Shown: piece after piece, positions 24,401-33,421 of the stretch
Position numbering within the stretch: position 1 is the stretch's first letter
Layout of the letters: every line of letters starts with the position of its first letter
NCBI GenBank assembly: GCA_903813345.2
Contig: CAIIXF020000009.1
Coordinates: forward strand, 11,836,030 to 11,900,029
Direction: 5' to 3'
DNA length: 64,000 bases
From: Owenia fusiformis
Taxonomy: Eukaryota > Annelida > Polychaeta > Sabellida > Oweniidae
The notes under the pieces: model-generated
Seen by the model: the letters and a program-made list of their open reading frames with translations, nothing else
Told to the model about the DNA's origin: nothing
Databases searched by the model: none
Position numbers and translations under genes: made by a program

Positions 24401-27400
24401 ATCCAAAACACCAAAATATTCTTTTAATAATGGTATGCAACTTACGCAACCAAAATATAATGTCACTTACAATTTGATGGGAGCTCGAATTCACCGGCAA
24501 TTTTCACCCATCCATCGTCCGACCTTAGACGGGGGTATCCATTCAAAATACTAAACTTGTTTTTATTTTCTGAAATAAAATATGATCATATATAATTACA
24601 CGTCGCACGAAACTGGGGACAATTAGCGTAACATTATCACCCTTGGTATACGCAGCTAACGAAAAGTGACCGGTACGGGTCAAAAGCTGGACCGGTACGG
24701 GTTAACGGTTTTATTTGAATTTAAAACAGCCATAACTTGCTCAATATTGACTTCCTCGTGTCTAATTTGAAATATATGATGCCTCCTGATGCTTTTAAGT
24801 ACCCCAATTTTTTACAGATTTTTAAACTGACCAAAACTCTCTAAATGCGCATTTATGCTCTTTTCTCTCATGAACGACTGTCTCATTTTCACGATAACTT
24901 TTATTTAGTACTTCTAACATATAAGATCTATTTTTCCCCATCAAGGTATGATGTAAATGGCATGCTATTTACATCTTGTGAGTTTCAATGACGCGCGTTT
25001 GATTTTATAAAAAATGCCAAACTTTGTGACAGAGAATTTCATCCTGCTTGCAGCGAGAAGACGGACCGGTTCGGGGCAATCTGCTTGCAACGAGAAGACG
25101 GACCGGTTCGGGGCAATAGCTGATGAAATTCTTTGTCACAAAGTTTGGCATTTTTTATAAAATCAAATGCGCGTCATTGAAACTCACAAGATGTAAATAG
25201 CATGTCATTTACATCATACCTTTTTGGGGAAAAATAGATCTTATAAGTTAGAAGTACTAAATAAAAGTTATCGTGGAAATGAGACAGTCGTTCTCGAGAG
25301 AAAAGAGCATAAATGCGCATTTAGAGAGTTTTGGTCCGTTTAAAAATCTGTAAAAAATTGGGGTACTTAAAAGCATCGGGAGGCATCATATATTTCAAAT
25401 TAGACACGAGGAAGTCAATATTGAGCAAGTTATGGCTATTTTGAATTCAAATAAAACCGTTAACCCGTACCGGTCCAGCTTTTGACCCGTACCGGTCAAT
25501 TTTCGTTAGCTGCGTATACCAAGGGTGATTATGGCGTCAAAAAACCAAAACAAAACAATAAGCAGTATAGGGCGCAAACAGCCTTACAACGTCAAAAACG
25601 ACAAGCGTCACATTTTTTTCAAGTTTACTCAACCTAAAAATAAAATACTTCATCCTTATCTAATCATTACAACATTCACAGGGTAGCAAGATCTCGAGGA
25701 CAATATTTCTAAAATGTTTTTGAATTTTGAAAAACGGTCAAGAAATCCATTTGGGGCGTTAGTAAAAATTGATATGTATGGAATTTGTGGTACAAAATCG
25801 ATGCGTCACATTTTTTCAAGTCTTGAAAACCAGCTCTTATTTTAATATTATTTGCAAAATAAACAAACTGGTTATTGTTTTGTAAATTTCGCCATGACAA
25901 TATTGTGCAGTTAATTCTTCTTTCAAATCAGACCTAAATTAGAAGGTTAAATGAAGGTAAACTTATTGCTCGTCCCATTCGCCTTCAAAACCTTACACAA
26001 TTTTGAAATTTTTAAAAGCGTTCGTTTTAAGATTATTTGAACTGTAGCCGTCAAGCAATTGTGAGGTCATAAATGCACATGTTCGATTGAATAAAATGTG
26101 AAATTTTAGTGGAATTTTGATCATTATTTCAAAAGTTATCCCAATTTCAATGAGCCCCGTAAGCGCAAAGTGTTACGTCTTACAGCGTATTTGACGATGT
26201 TTGGGTATATTTAACCTTAAAAATATGTAGGATCCCATCAAAATTTTGAAGGAAAAATAATTTCACTGAAATGCAAATAAAAAATACTTCAAAAAGATAT
26301 ATAAAACACATAGTTAGCTTTTTAAATAAGGCAGAGATTAACGCTCAAAGCTGAGATCAGCCCGCATTTCCCGAATCGTCCCCAGGTCCTTGCACGTCAT
26401 AAAATTTGGAACTATAATATAACATAATATCGTAATTGCAGTATTGTAGTTCTCGTGATTTCTCTGTAAAGAATCTGCAAATCATTGATGCACTAGGTCT
26501 ACCTGGGAAAATAATATGAAATTGACGGAAGTAAGTTTCGCCGAGTTGCGTGAGTTTCGGGTTGATTTACAAGTCATAAACTCTCAGATTTAAAATGCTT
26601 TAAGTTTACGTTTGTTTATTTCGTCATTGTAATCTGAAGATATGATAAATATAAATAATAACAGTCGTACACAACCACTACATCTTAAACATTATAATAT
26701 GTACACAGTATTTCGAAGTTGCGCTAGGTTCAGACTTACAAACCTAGAACTTACGTTTCGCATTTTTGTAGCCGTATTTCATGTTCATCTCAAACCAGTC
26801 AGAACCTTTAGGATGGTTGATAATCTTGACATGGCCTTCCATGTAGTACATACCACCATGAGGCACCTCGTCACCTGTAAACACCTGACCAAATACAGCA
26901 TTCTTTTTTGTCCTGAAAACAATGAAATTAACTATTAAAGGCACTGTGTTAAGTTTGGAAATATGTTTTTATCACTATTAAGTTGTCAGCTATTTGTCAT
27001 ATGTTCAAATTTCCTGCCATTTTCAAAGAAATGTTGAAATATTTTGATATAATTCAGATAGATATTTTGCGGACTACTTTATTTATCAAACAATATAGTT
27101 TTAAGTATTTTTTTAATTTCATCACATTTGCAAGATTGCAGCAAATTGTTAAAGGAATTGGAGAATGATAATATAAAATGAGTTTGGATCGCTTCACACT
27201 CCAAGTGCAGGGTTCAAGGCATCACGTGCACCCAGTGTGGACGATGTCTGTCCACTGCGTACGGTCGGACGGGATATAACTTACATATTCGAGACAAGAG
27301 CTCCCTTCCCCTGAAGTCCATCTGTATGGGTGACGGTAGCTCCCTTGCCGTACCAGTGATATTTGTTTTTATTGTCAAAGTCACCTATATCCATATCGCC

Positions 27401-27523
27401 GTTTTTTATCAACTCCTTCCCAAGTTTGTATAAACCATTGCTTTGTAATGTAGAAGCCATGCAGGTTAACATTACCACAACTTGGAATGAGAGTTTTGAT
27501 CCCATCATTACCATTTTGATCAT
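18444..27523 (-). CDS. GH10-like secreted protein B: signal peptide, CBM4/9-like, GH10 fold; predicted pseudoenzyme
   Basis: Twelve exons (minus): 27523-27285, 26912-26755, 24569-24471, 24331-24178, 23914-23869, 23553-23377, 23118-23063, 22516-22379, 22037-21863, 21365-21258, 20313-20098, 18743-18444. They join in frame to 621 aa, and every intron phase equals that of gene A. Residues 1-28 are a signal peptide; KNGDMD and GWVKIAGEFELP mark the CBM4/9-like module; the GH10 fold spans about 233-522 (FNSATPALRFKW; NRLKDAGHSPHIDVQ; DGFWDEKL). The acid/base segment reads WVVCED, so Glu is replaced by Asp365 and the preceding Asn by Glu364. The nucleophile segment reads VSQLH, with Gln467. The RGHTLVWH strand reads YGQPVFEND. 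The active site is thus more eroded than in gene A, yet the reading frame is fully open, which argues for a retained non-catalytic role. The first ATG is used; Met4, Met6 and Met7 are alternatives. A broken partial copy lies at 58446-59545. Confidence 0.88.
18808..19930. mobile_element. 1.1-kb G-rich TIR element in the last intron of GH10 gene B
   Basis: It starts caggcccgta and ends with the reverse complement of cagggccgtc, flanked by ATTCA on both sides (18803-18807 and 19931-19935). The interior is a degenerate tandem array: the word tgctatttggtgctttctgg recurs near 19030, 19195 (variant), 19485 and 19815, separated by long G-runs. The plus-strand ORFs over 18873-19714 are products of this array and not genes. 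Shorter relatives with similar ends are at 36394-36594 and 48051-48227. Confidence 0.65.
20780..20808. repeat. Near-perfect palindrome agcgggcagatata / tatatctgcccgct
   Basis: Two 14-base arms around a single C, within intron 10 of GH10 gene B. A third copy of one arm, tatatctgcccgct, follows at about 20829-20842. The surroundings are unusually GC-rich for this intron. Confidence 0.8.
21000..21245. repeat. Diverged member of the 745-1115 repeat family
   Basis: It shares 'gttgccaaacttagggagga', a 'gacctattgaaattgagga' segment and the same order of words with 745-1115, but with many changes. It ends just before exon 10 of GH10 gene B. Confidence 0.5.
22183..22312. mobile_element. MITE, PIF/Harbinger-like, second copy
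   Basis: 130 bp with ends gggagtttaagcttgcat and ttgcaagcttaaactcc, flanked by TTA at 22180-22182 and 22313-22315. The interior resembles the copy at 1230-1361 closely (caatcgcccatacaaat versus caatcacccatacaaat). It sits in intron 8 of GH10 gene B. Confidence 0.8.
22520..22875. repeat. Intron 7 segment of gene B, duplicated in reverse at 58446-58790, with a tRNA-like box B
   Basis: The segment matches 58446-58790 in reverse complement with few changes (attgattgtcctagtacatt). At 22790-22835 the sequence gagttcgagtcacgtgac resembles a pol III box B, so part of it may be a tRNA-derived SINE fragment. No complete tRNA cloverleaf is apparent. Confidence 0.6.
24599..26398. mobile_element. TIR element 'R1', copy carrying a nested foldback insertion
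   Basis: Reverse-complement counterpart of 13665-14535, located in intron 2 of GH10 gene B. Its left end is cgtcgcacgaaactggggac and its right end is the inverse of gacgtgcaaggacctgggga. It is split after ...gcgtaacattat by an 890-bp insertion at 24638-25527. Confidence 0.78.
24638..25527. mobile_element. 890-bp foldback element with arms of about 430 bp and ATTAT target duplication
   Basis: Nearly the whole element is an inverted repeat: it begins cacccttggtatacgcagct and ends with the inverse, and the arms match with scattered changes to a short centre near 25080. It is flanked by ATTAT at 24633-24637 and 25528-25532; the empty site in the other R1 copy has one such pentamer (14497-14501, inverted). 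The tips contain paired 'accggtacgggt' words. No ORF. A partial copy of one arm lies at 61920-62140. Superfamily not assigned. Confidence 0.85.
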
Positions 27524-29837
27524 TTACAAGTCGTGGATGAAAATGTTTCAAATGTCCTAATTTGATGCTCCCTGAAAGCTCAATTTCGTAACGTTCATTC
27601 CTGACAATAAAGACTCGTTCCTTTCGTATTCTAATCCAAATTCTCTTTATCGCTCGAGTGGCTCCCATGGAACACAACCTCATTCGCGACATATGCTGCA
27701 AATAGCTTATATATGGTTCATTATATGCCATGTAAAATTTGCATTGTATGTTATTGTAATTGTATGTATAGTTTCAGTTTTTATTTTATCATGTTTATTT
27801 GCTGTACACTTACCCGAAAGGGATTTTTAGTACAATAAAGCATTGAATAATGTCGTCATGCATAGATACGAGGGTATGCCATTGAGGATACTAGAATTAT
27901 TATAGTATATGCCACGTCATTATGCATATTTGTTATTTTTCAATGTATGTACATATATCTGTTACATGCGTGGCTTTTAAATTACAAAAGTAGTGCAATA
28001 TAAACGTGGAAATGGGTTAAAGTATGATTTAGATGTTGAATTTAGCATATTCGATGAGTTCAATGTGACAAATGGTTCGCCCACTTACCATTATTCGTGC
28101 CTTTGTTTTGGCAAAGTATAATTAGTTAATGGTAAAACCCTATGTGGTAAAATTGGTAAATAGTTTAATTTAAATTGAACTTGCTGTCACGATTTTCAAA
28201 ACAACCACGGTAATCTGGTAATGTTTGGCAGGAACTGATTTAAATGGTATATGGACCTAACCATGAGGCTAAAATGCACCCTTGGGCACTTATCAATTTT
28301 TAAAGATTCTATTAGTTAACTAGAAGGGATAGAGAATGTGAAATGTTGAAAGCGAAGTCACACTAACGTTTCCCTTACGTAAATGATTGAAATACCTCAT
28401 CATATGAAGAATGGTTTGTTTAATCTGCCGCCCAACCTTTGTGGATTTCCATCTACCCACCTCTCATGCATCTTTCATCACGTGAAACTATTTCAAGTTC
28501 ATCATAATCCAATACGTAGGTTGCACGTTTGTATTTCAGACGTACAGTGACGTTGGGGAGACCGGGGCAAAACGGGACACCTTTTCAGTGTTTTACACTA
28601 TAAGTTCAGTCAGTTAAACGAAAGCATATTATTTTTCATGTTGGGAACATCATTACTCAAATAAATGCGGAAATAAATAACTTTGTTTCATTTTATACCC
28701 TGGCAACGACTTGTGTACACTCCCCTCCATAAGTTTGGCAACCTTTTTCCCCCATTGAACTACGTGTTAAAGCCACTTTACGTTTGAATTTTTATTTACT
28801 TAACCTGCGATGAAAATACTTATACTATTGATGGAAACGTAATTTGACTTTAATTCCAATACCTCCAAATTTTCTCTTTTTTTCCTCAATTACAATAGGT
28901 CAAAAATTGATGAATTTTTGAAAATCGACATTCCCATGTTAACCAATGGAAAATGGTAGGTTTGCCGCAAGTCATATGACAGAATATCCATCCATCCGAG
29001 TCCTTGCAAAAAATACGAGTTAGACAGGAAATTGAATTTGCTAACTTTATTTAACAAAAAATTGATATGTTTCTTCAGGTTCAACAAAGTTATAGGGCTT
29101 TAAAGTCAAAATTGTTTTTCAAAAAACCTCTCCCATTGAAATAACACAGGAGGGGAAAAATTATTTTCAAAAATGACTTTAAAGCGCTGTAACTTTAATA
29201 TTCATCAAATAAACTAAACGCTTAGTGTTCAAAAAAGTTAGACAATTCAATTTTATATATGAAAATATTTTTTGCTGAATCTTTTACTGAAAATATATCC
29301 TGATTTCTGATTTGCCCCGAACCCACCATTTCCCATTGGATTACATGGAAATGACGATTATTATTCGGTGCGGAGAACTGACGAATATATTGACGAAATC
29401 TTGTGCCCATTTCAACATCAGTATAACAAACAAAACACCACATTTACGTGTAAGTTATATACTCTTTATTTCAAATAAATACTTAGGTTCACATGAAGCC
29501 CGATGTTTTGGTTGGATGGCTAATAGGGAATGAATAATAAGTGATGATTCAGCGACATGTTTTTTCCGGAGTAACTTAAATCCTCCTTTTTGCATTGGAC
29601 CTCGTCTGGCCCAGATCTACGACTTCGGAAGTAGATAACTGGGCCAGACGAGTTTGGTTACATTAGAATGTAACTATATGATATTATTGACATATGGATT
29701 GTGATTTCACATTAAAATTGTGATCCTTGTAAGACTAAATGAACTTTTGAAGGTTTTTCAACATTGTGTCAATAGGGATTTAGCCCGACCATTTTTAGAA
29801 AACTTGAAAATCTCTAGAATTTGAATCAAGGTAAATA
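27524..29837. other. Upstream region of GH10 gene B and intergenic repeats
   Basis: 27524 upwards holds the putative promoter of gene B; no clear TATA box was recognised. 28410-28460 shares 'gtggatttccatctacccacc'-type sequence with the inverse of 34900-34950. 28710-29090 is the inverted copy of the 745-1115 repeat. 29601-29652 is a hairpin with arms of about 20 bases (ctcgtctggcccag). Nothing else is recognised. Confidence 0.5.
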
Positions 29838-31776
29838 CCAGGTCGTTCAATAAGTTCTCATAATTTTGCTCTCATTTTAAGAGTTTTTTATATTTTTCCA
29901 TGAAAATTTCACAGACGATGCAGAATGTATCTGTGTAACAACTCTGCAAAGATTATGTATTAATTCTAATGGTTGTGGAAATGGCGGTTGCTATAGTAAC
30001 GTCAAAAATCGGTAGGCGGGGCAACTTTATTTGATCGTAAAATCCATGGATGTAGTTAGATTTCATCTTGACATGTCATATGTTTTATCTGAAAGATTTG
30101 CAACCATAGAAACAGGTTTTGACATCAGTGTGAAAGATGCAACTTTTCTGAGTATAGTTATTACTGTGACATCACATAAAAAGGTATGACATCACAGAAA
30201 AGGTTTCAATAGAGAGACCCAAGATGGCAGCTGACTGTGGTCTTGTGAAAAGTCAAGATGAAATTCAAATTCAAATCCGTAGTGTGATAAGATTTTGTGT
30301 GTTATCCAAGAAATCAAGAGGAGAAACAATAAAAGCAGTTCAAGATATTTATGGAAAGGAGTTAATGAGCACACCTACCATATACCAATGGTATCAAAGG
30401 TTTGGTTCAGAGGGAAGAAAATCTGTGATGGATGAAAAACGGACTGGCAGACCGGTAAAAGTCACCAACCCAAAGGCTGTTGAAAGAGTTAAGACAGTTC
30501 TAGATGATGATCGCCGCATCTCTGTACGGGAACTTAGTGAGAATGTGAACATTAGTATAGGTAGAACACACTTCATTCTGAAAGAGAAGCTTAAAATGAA
30601 CCTCATGTGTGCTAAATGGGTGCCAAAGGAGTTAACTAGTGACCAGAGAGCCCGCAGAGTTGAGGTTTCCCAAGAATTTCTAAGACGATACCAAGATGAA
30701 GGGGATAGTTTTCTTCAACGAATTATCACATGCGACGAGGTGTACGTCAGCTATTATGAGCCCCTTGGGAAGAGAGCATCAAGTGGTTGGAGAACTAAGA
30801 ACTCACCTACTCCCATTTCAACCCTGGCAAAACTGACCAAAAATGACGGCAAGGTGATGTTCATTGTGTTTTTGGATAGCTCTGGGGTGCTGCTTACGCA
30901 TGCAATTCCTGATGGTCAGAGAATAAACAAGGACTATTATGCAATGGTAAGCTTATTCATTATTAATAAATTAATCAATATAAGAGTAAAAACATTAAAT
31001 CAAATCAAATTTAAAATCAGATTTGAACTATAAAAATGGTTAAGTACAAATGTTAAAGGCATTAGTATCCTATCCTACTGACTATTTCAGGTTCTCAAGA
31101 GGCATCTCAAACGGGCCTTCTCAAAGAAACGCCCCCTCCTAGAGTTGGCGACAAGAATATTTCATCAGGATAATGCCCCGTGTCACCGGGCAGAACTTGT
31201 ACTGAACACCATAGGAGAACTCGGAATGGAAGTTCTCCCACAGGCACCATATTCACCTGATGAAGCCCCATGCGACTTTGGCGTGTTTGGCAGAATGAAA
31301 GATGAGCTGAGAGGTTTTCGATTTGCATCGACAGAAGATTTGCAGAATGCAGTCCAAAATGCTCCCAGAGCTAGATTTCCTGATGGATTCCATAAAATCT
31401 TCGAGGATTGGGTAGAACGTCATCGAAAGTGTGTCGCATCCAATGGACATTATTTTGAGCATTTAAAGTAGGAATAGAAACATTTACCCCATACTGTTTC
31501 ATGGGATAAATGGGACTACATGACATTAAAACACTTGTTACTCTCCACAATGTTGAACTGAATTATATGCCACTATGACGTCAAATAATCTGCCCCGCCT
31601 ACCCATTTTTCATGTTACTATAACAACCGCCATTTTCACGACCATTAGAATTAAAACTTAATTTTTGCAGGGTTGTTACACAGATACATTCTGCATCGTC
31701 TGTGAAATTTTCATGGAAAAATATAAAAAACTCTTAAAATGAGAGCAAAATTATGAGAACTTATTGAACGACCTGG
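29838..31776 (+). mobile_element. Mariner transposon, 1.94 kb, with about 195-bp terminal inverted repeats
   Basis: The ends are ccaggtcgttcaataagttc and its inverse. The inverted repeats extend for about 195 bp (29838-30035 and 31580-31776) with few differences, far longer than the roughly 30 bp usual for mariner. TA precedes the left end (29836-29837); the right flank is AC, so the target duplication is altered or the chromosome rearranged. The element encodes one apparently intact transposase. Confidence 0.88.
30224..31471 (+). CDS. Mariner transposase (D,D34D), two exons
   Basis: Cut-and-paste transposase acting in the nucleus on the element's own ends. Exons are 30224-30946 and 31091-31471; the 144-bp interval starts GTAAG, ends TTTCAG and contains an in-frame stop, so it must be removed to give the 367-residue protein. 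Residues 20-90 hold the paired helix-turn-helix DNA-binding region ending in RTGRP. WVPKELT is the mariner linker motif. Catalytic Asps are in ITCDE, HQDNAPCH and YSPDEAPCD; the last two are separated by 34 residues, the mariner signature. No internal frameshift or stop is seen apart from the intron. Intact coding sequence and similar TIRs suggest recent activity. Related proteins are often labelled SETMAR-like, but no SET domain is present here. Confidence 0.88.
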
Positions 31777-32685
31777 ACACAGTGCAAAAACTAAGTTGTT
31801 TTGATAGAAAATTAGAATTCAAATAGAAGAAAATGTTAGTCTGTAGTGGATAAAAATGCAGATCTCCTAAAATCTCATAAAAACGAGACCTTAACGAGAT
31901 TTCAAAGCTATATGGAAAAGCCACTATTAGATAGATGCCTTCACTGGGCTATTCTCTATACTTGTGTCCGTGCGTAATTTTGAGTAGCGAGTGTAAATTC
32001 TTTTCGGAAACATGATTATGTTTTCCATGCAATATGAATTGTAGATATCTGACAAAATATGGATAGCCTTAAATATAAATTTTGTGTTTTTGAACTTGCG
32101 GAAATATCTTGAACACTTTGAAACTGAACTACAGTTCCTTAATAGGTCGTTCAGTTTTCTTGTTTTTGTTCTACACAACAGTTGTGTTTAATACCCACGC
32201 GTTATTATTAATAAGCGTAATCAGATTATTTCAAGCGTCGAAATAGCTTATTTTCCTCGACGTATCTACACAAACCTATTCACTTACCGTTATATCTAGC
32301 GATCTAGATGCGTCAATTATAATTGTTTTCACTCATCGGCTTTAGTGGCACGCGATACCTTTTATTTCATTCATTTGAGACGCAATTGATATATTGGCAA
32401 CAGATCAAATGTTCTAAATGATTCTTCTTCATTTTGGAATGTTTCTCCTACCCGATATTCAAAGATGTGTCTTAAATATTATACTTTACATTGATAACGA
32501 TTCTTGTACTTTCTGTCTTAACGACTCACGTTCACATTTGCAAGAGTTGTTGATTGCGTTGCCTTGATCGTTGGTCGAACTTCGATTCCAACTAAATCAG
32601 ATTAATCAATTAAGAAATGTAATTTCATGTTTATCCAAGCAAATAATTGTAACAACTACAATTTATTTTTTAGCAGTTTTGACAC
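31777..32685. other. Intergenic, nothing recognised
   Basis: AT-rich sequence with no supported gene, RNA or repeat. Confidence 0.4.
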
Positions 32686-33060
32686 CTAAGCAGGGTAGCC
32701 TGGTGGCGTAGACTGAGGCTACTTTGCGGTTGAACGTCGTGGGATACGGAGGTCCCGCGTTCGAGCCCCAGGTACGGAGTTGTTGATCATTGTCACTACG
32801 GACACCCGGTCCGAAGGTCCAACCGTTTACCGGCCCTTGGCATGGGTTGGTTCTCTGGCCGCTCTTGCCGGAGACAGATTGTGAGACTGTGGTTGGTTCC
32901 TCCACTAATGTGCTTTAGTAAACTCCGGGAGTCATATAGTATGGTAGCGGGCCCCCACCAAGGGCAGTAGTGGAACGACGCGAATCGGTCCCAGTATGGT
33001 TGCCTTGCAACTGAAGAGACTCGAGGAAATCATGCCATTCGCAGTGACCCAGAAAAGACT
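32686..33060 (+). repeat. Probable tRNA-derived SINE
   Basis: The head tagcctggtggcgtagactg resembles a pol III box A, and gcgttcgagcccc about 50 bases later matches box B (GTTCGANNCC). A GC-rich body of about 300 bp follows, unlike the AT-rich flanks. No second copy exists in the window, so the family is not confirmed. Confidence 0.55.
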
Positions 33061-33184
33061 TTTGCTTATTAATTTGACGTTTTAATTCATTTATTTACAT
33101 ACTTTATTCATATTACTTTCCAGGCAGTTATGATTTTTATTGGTCAAATGAATGAACGAGACATCTAGATAGTATTAAATACAT

Positions 33185-33421
33185 CTAGATAGTATCAAAA
33201 CCATTATTCGATTTGTTGGACATATATAAAATAACACTTGAAAACACAACACACATAGCTGCAATATCCGTAGCATTTGGCACAGACGGTTCCCACGCTC
33301 TATGATTTTGTGCGGTCATCATTAGATAAGGAGGTACGGTTGATTCAGATTGGCCCATGCATACTTTGAGAAATGAGATAGCAACAAAAAGAAACACCGG
33401 AAATAATCCAGAAATGTCCAC
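33185..33421 (-). CDS. Hypothetical 78-aa small secretory/membrane protein
   Basis: Unrecognised. The ORF starts with ATG and encodes a hydrophobic signal-like N-terminus (about 1-22, ending CMGQ), a short polar stretch with one glycosylation sequon (NAT), a second hydrophobic segment (IAAMCVVFSSVILYM) and a short polar tail. This is the layout of a small type I membrane protein. No intron, neighbour or homologue supports it, and chance ORFs of this size are common here. Confidence 0.25.
   Translation of the reverse strand: MDISGLFPVFLFVAISFLKVCMGQSESTVPPYLMMTAQNHRAWEPSVPNATDIAAMCVVFSSVILYMSNKSNNGFDTI

Noticed and set aside
14123-25900. Similar 65-codon ORFs at 14123-14320 and 25709-25900
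   Set aside because: Both lie inside the two copies of repeat R1, so similarity is explained by the repeat; composition looks non-coding.
7789-27523. Annotation of the GH10 genes as active endo-1,4-beta-xylanases
   Set aside because: The fold is clear, but the nucleophile Glu is Gln in both and other catalytic motifs are lost.
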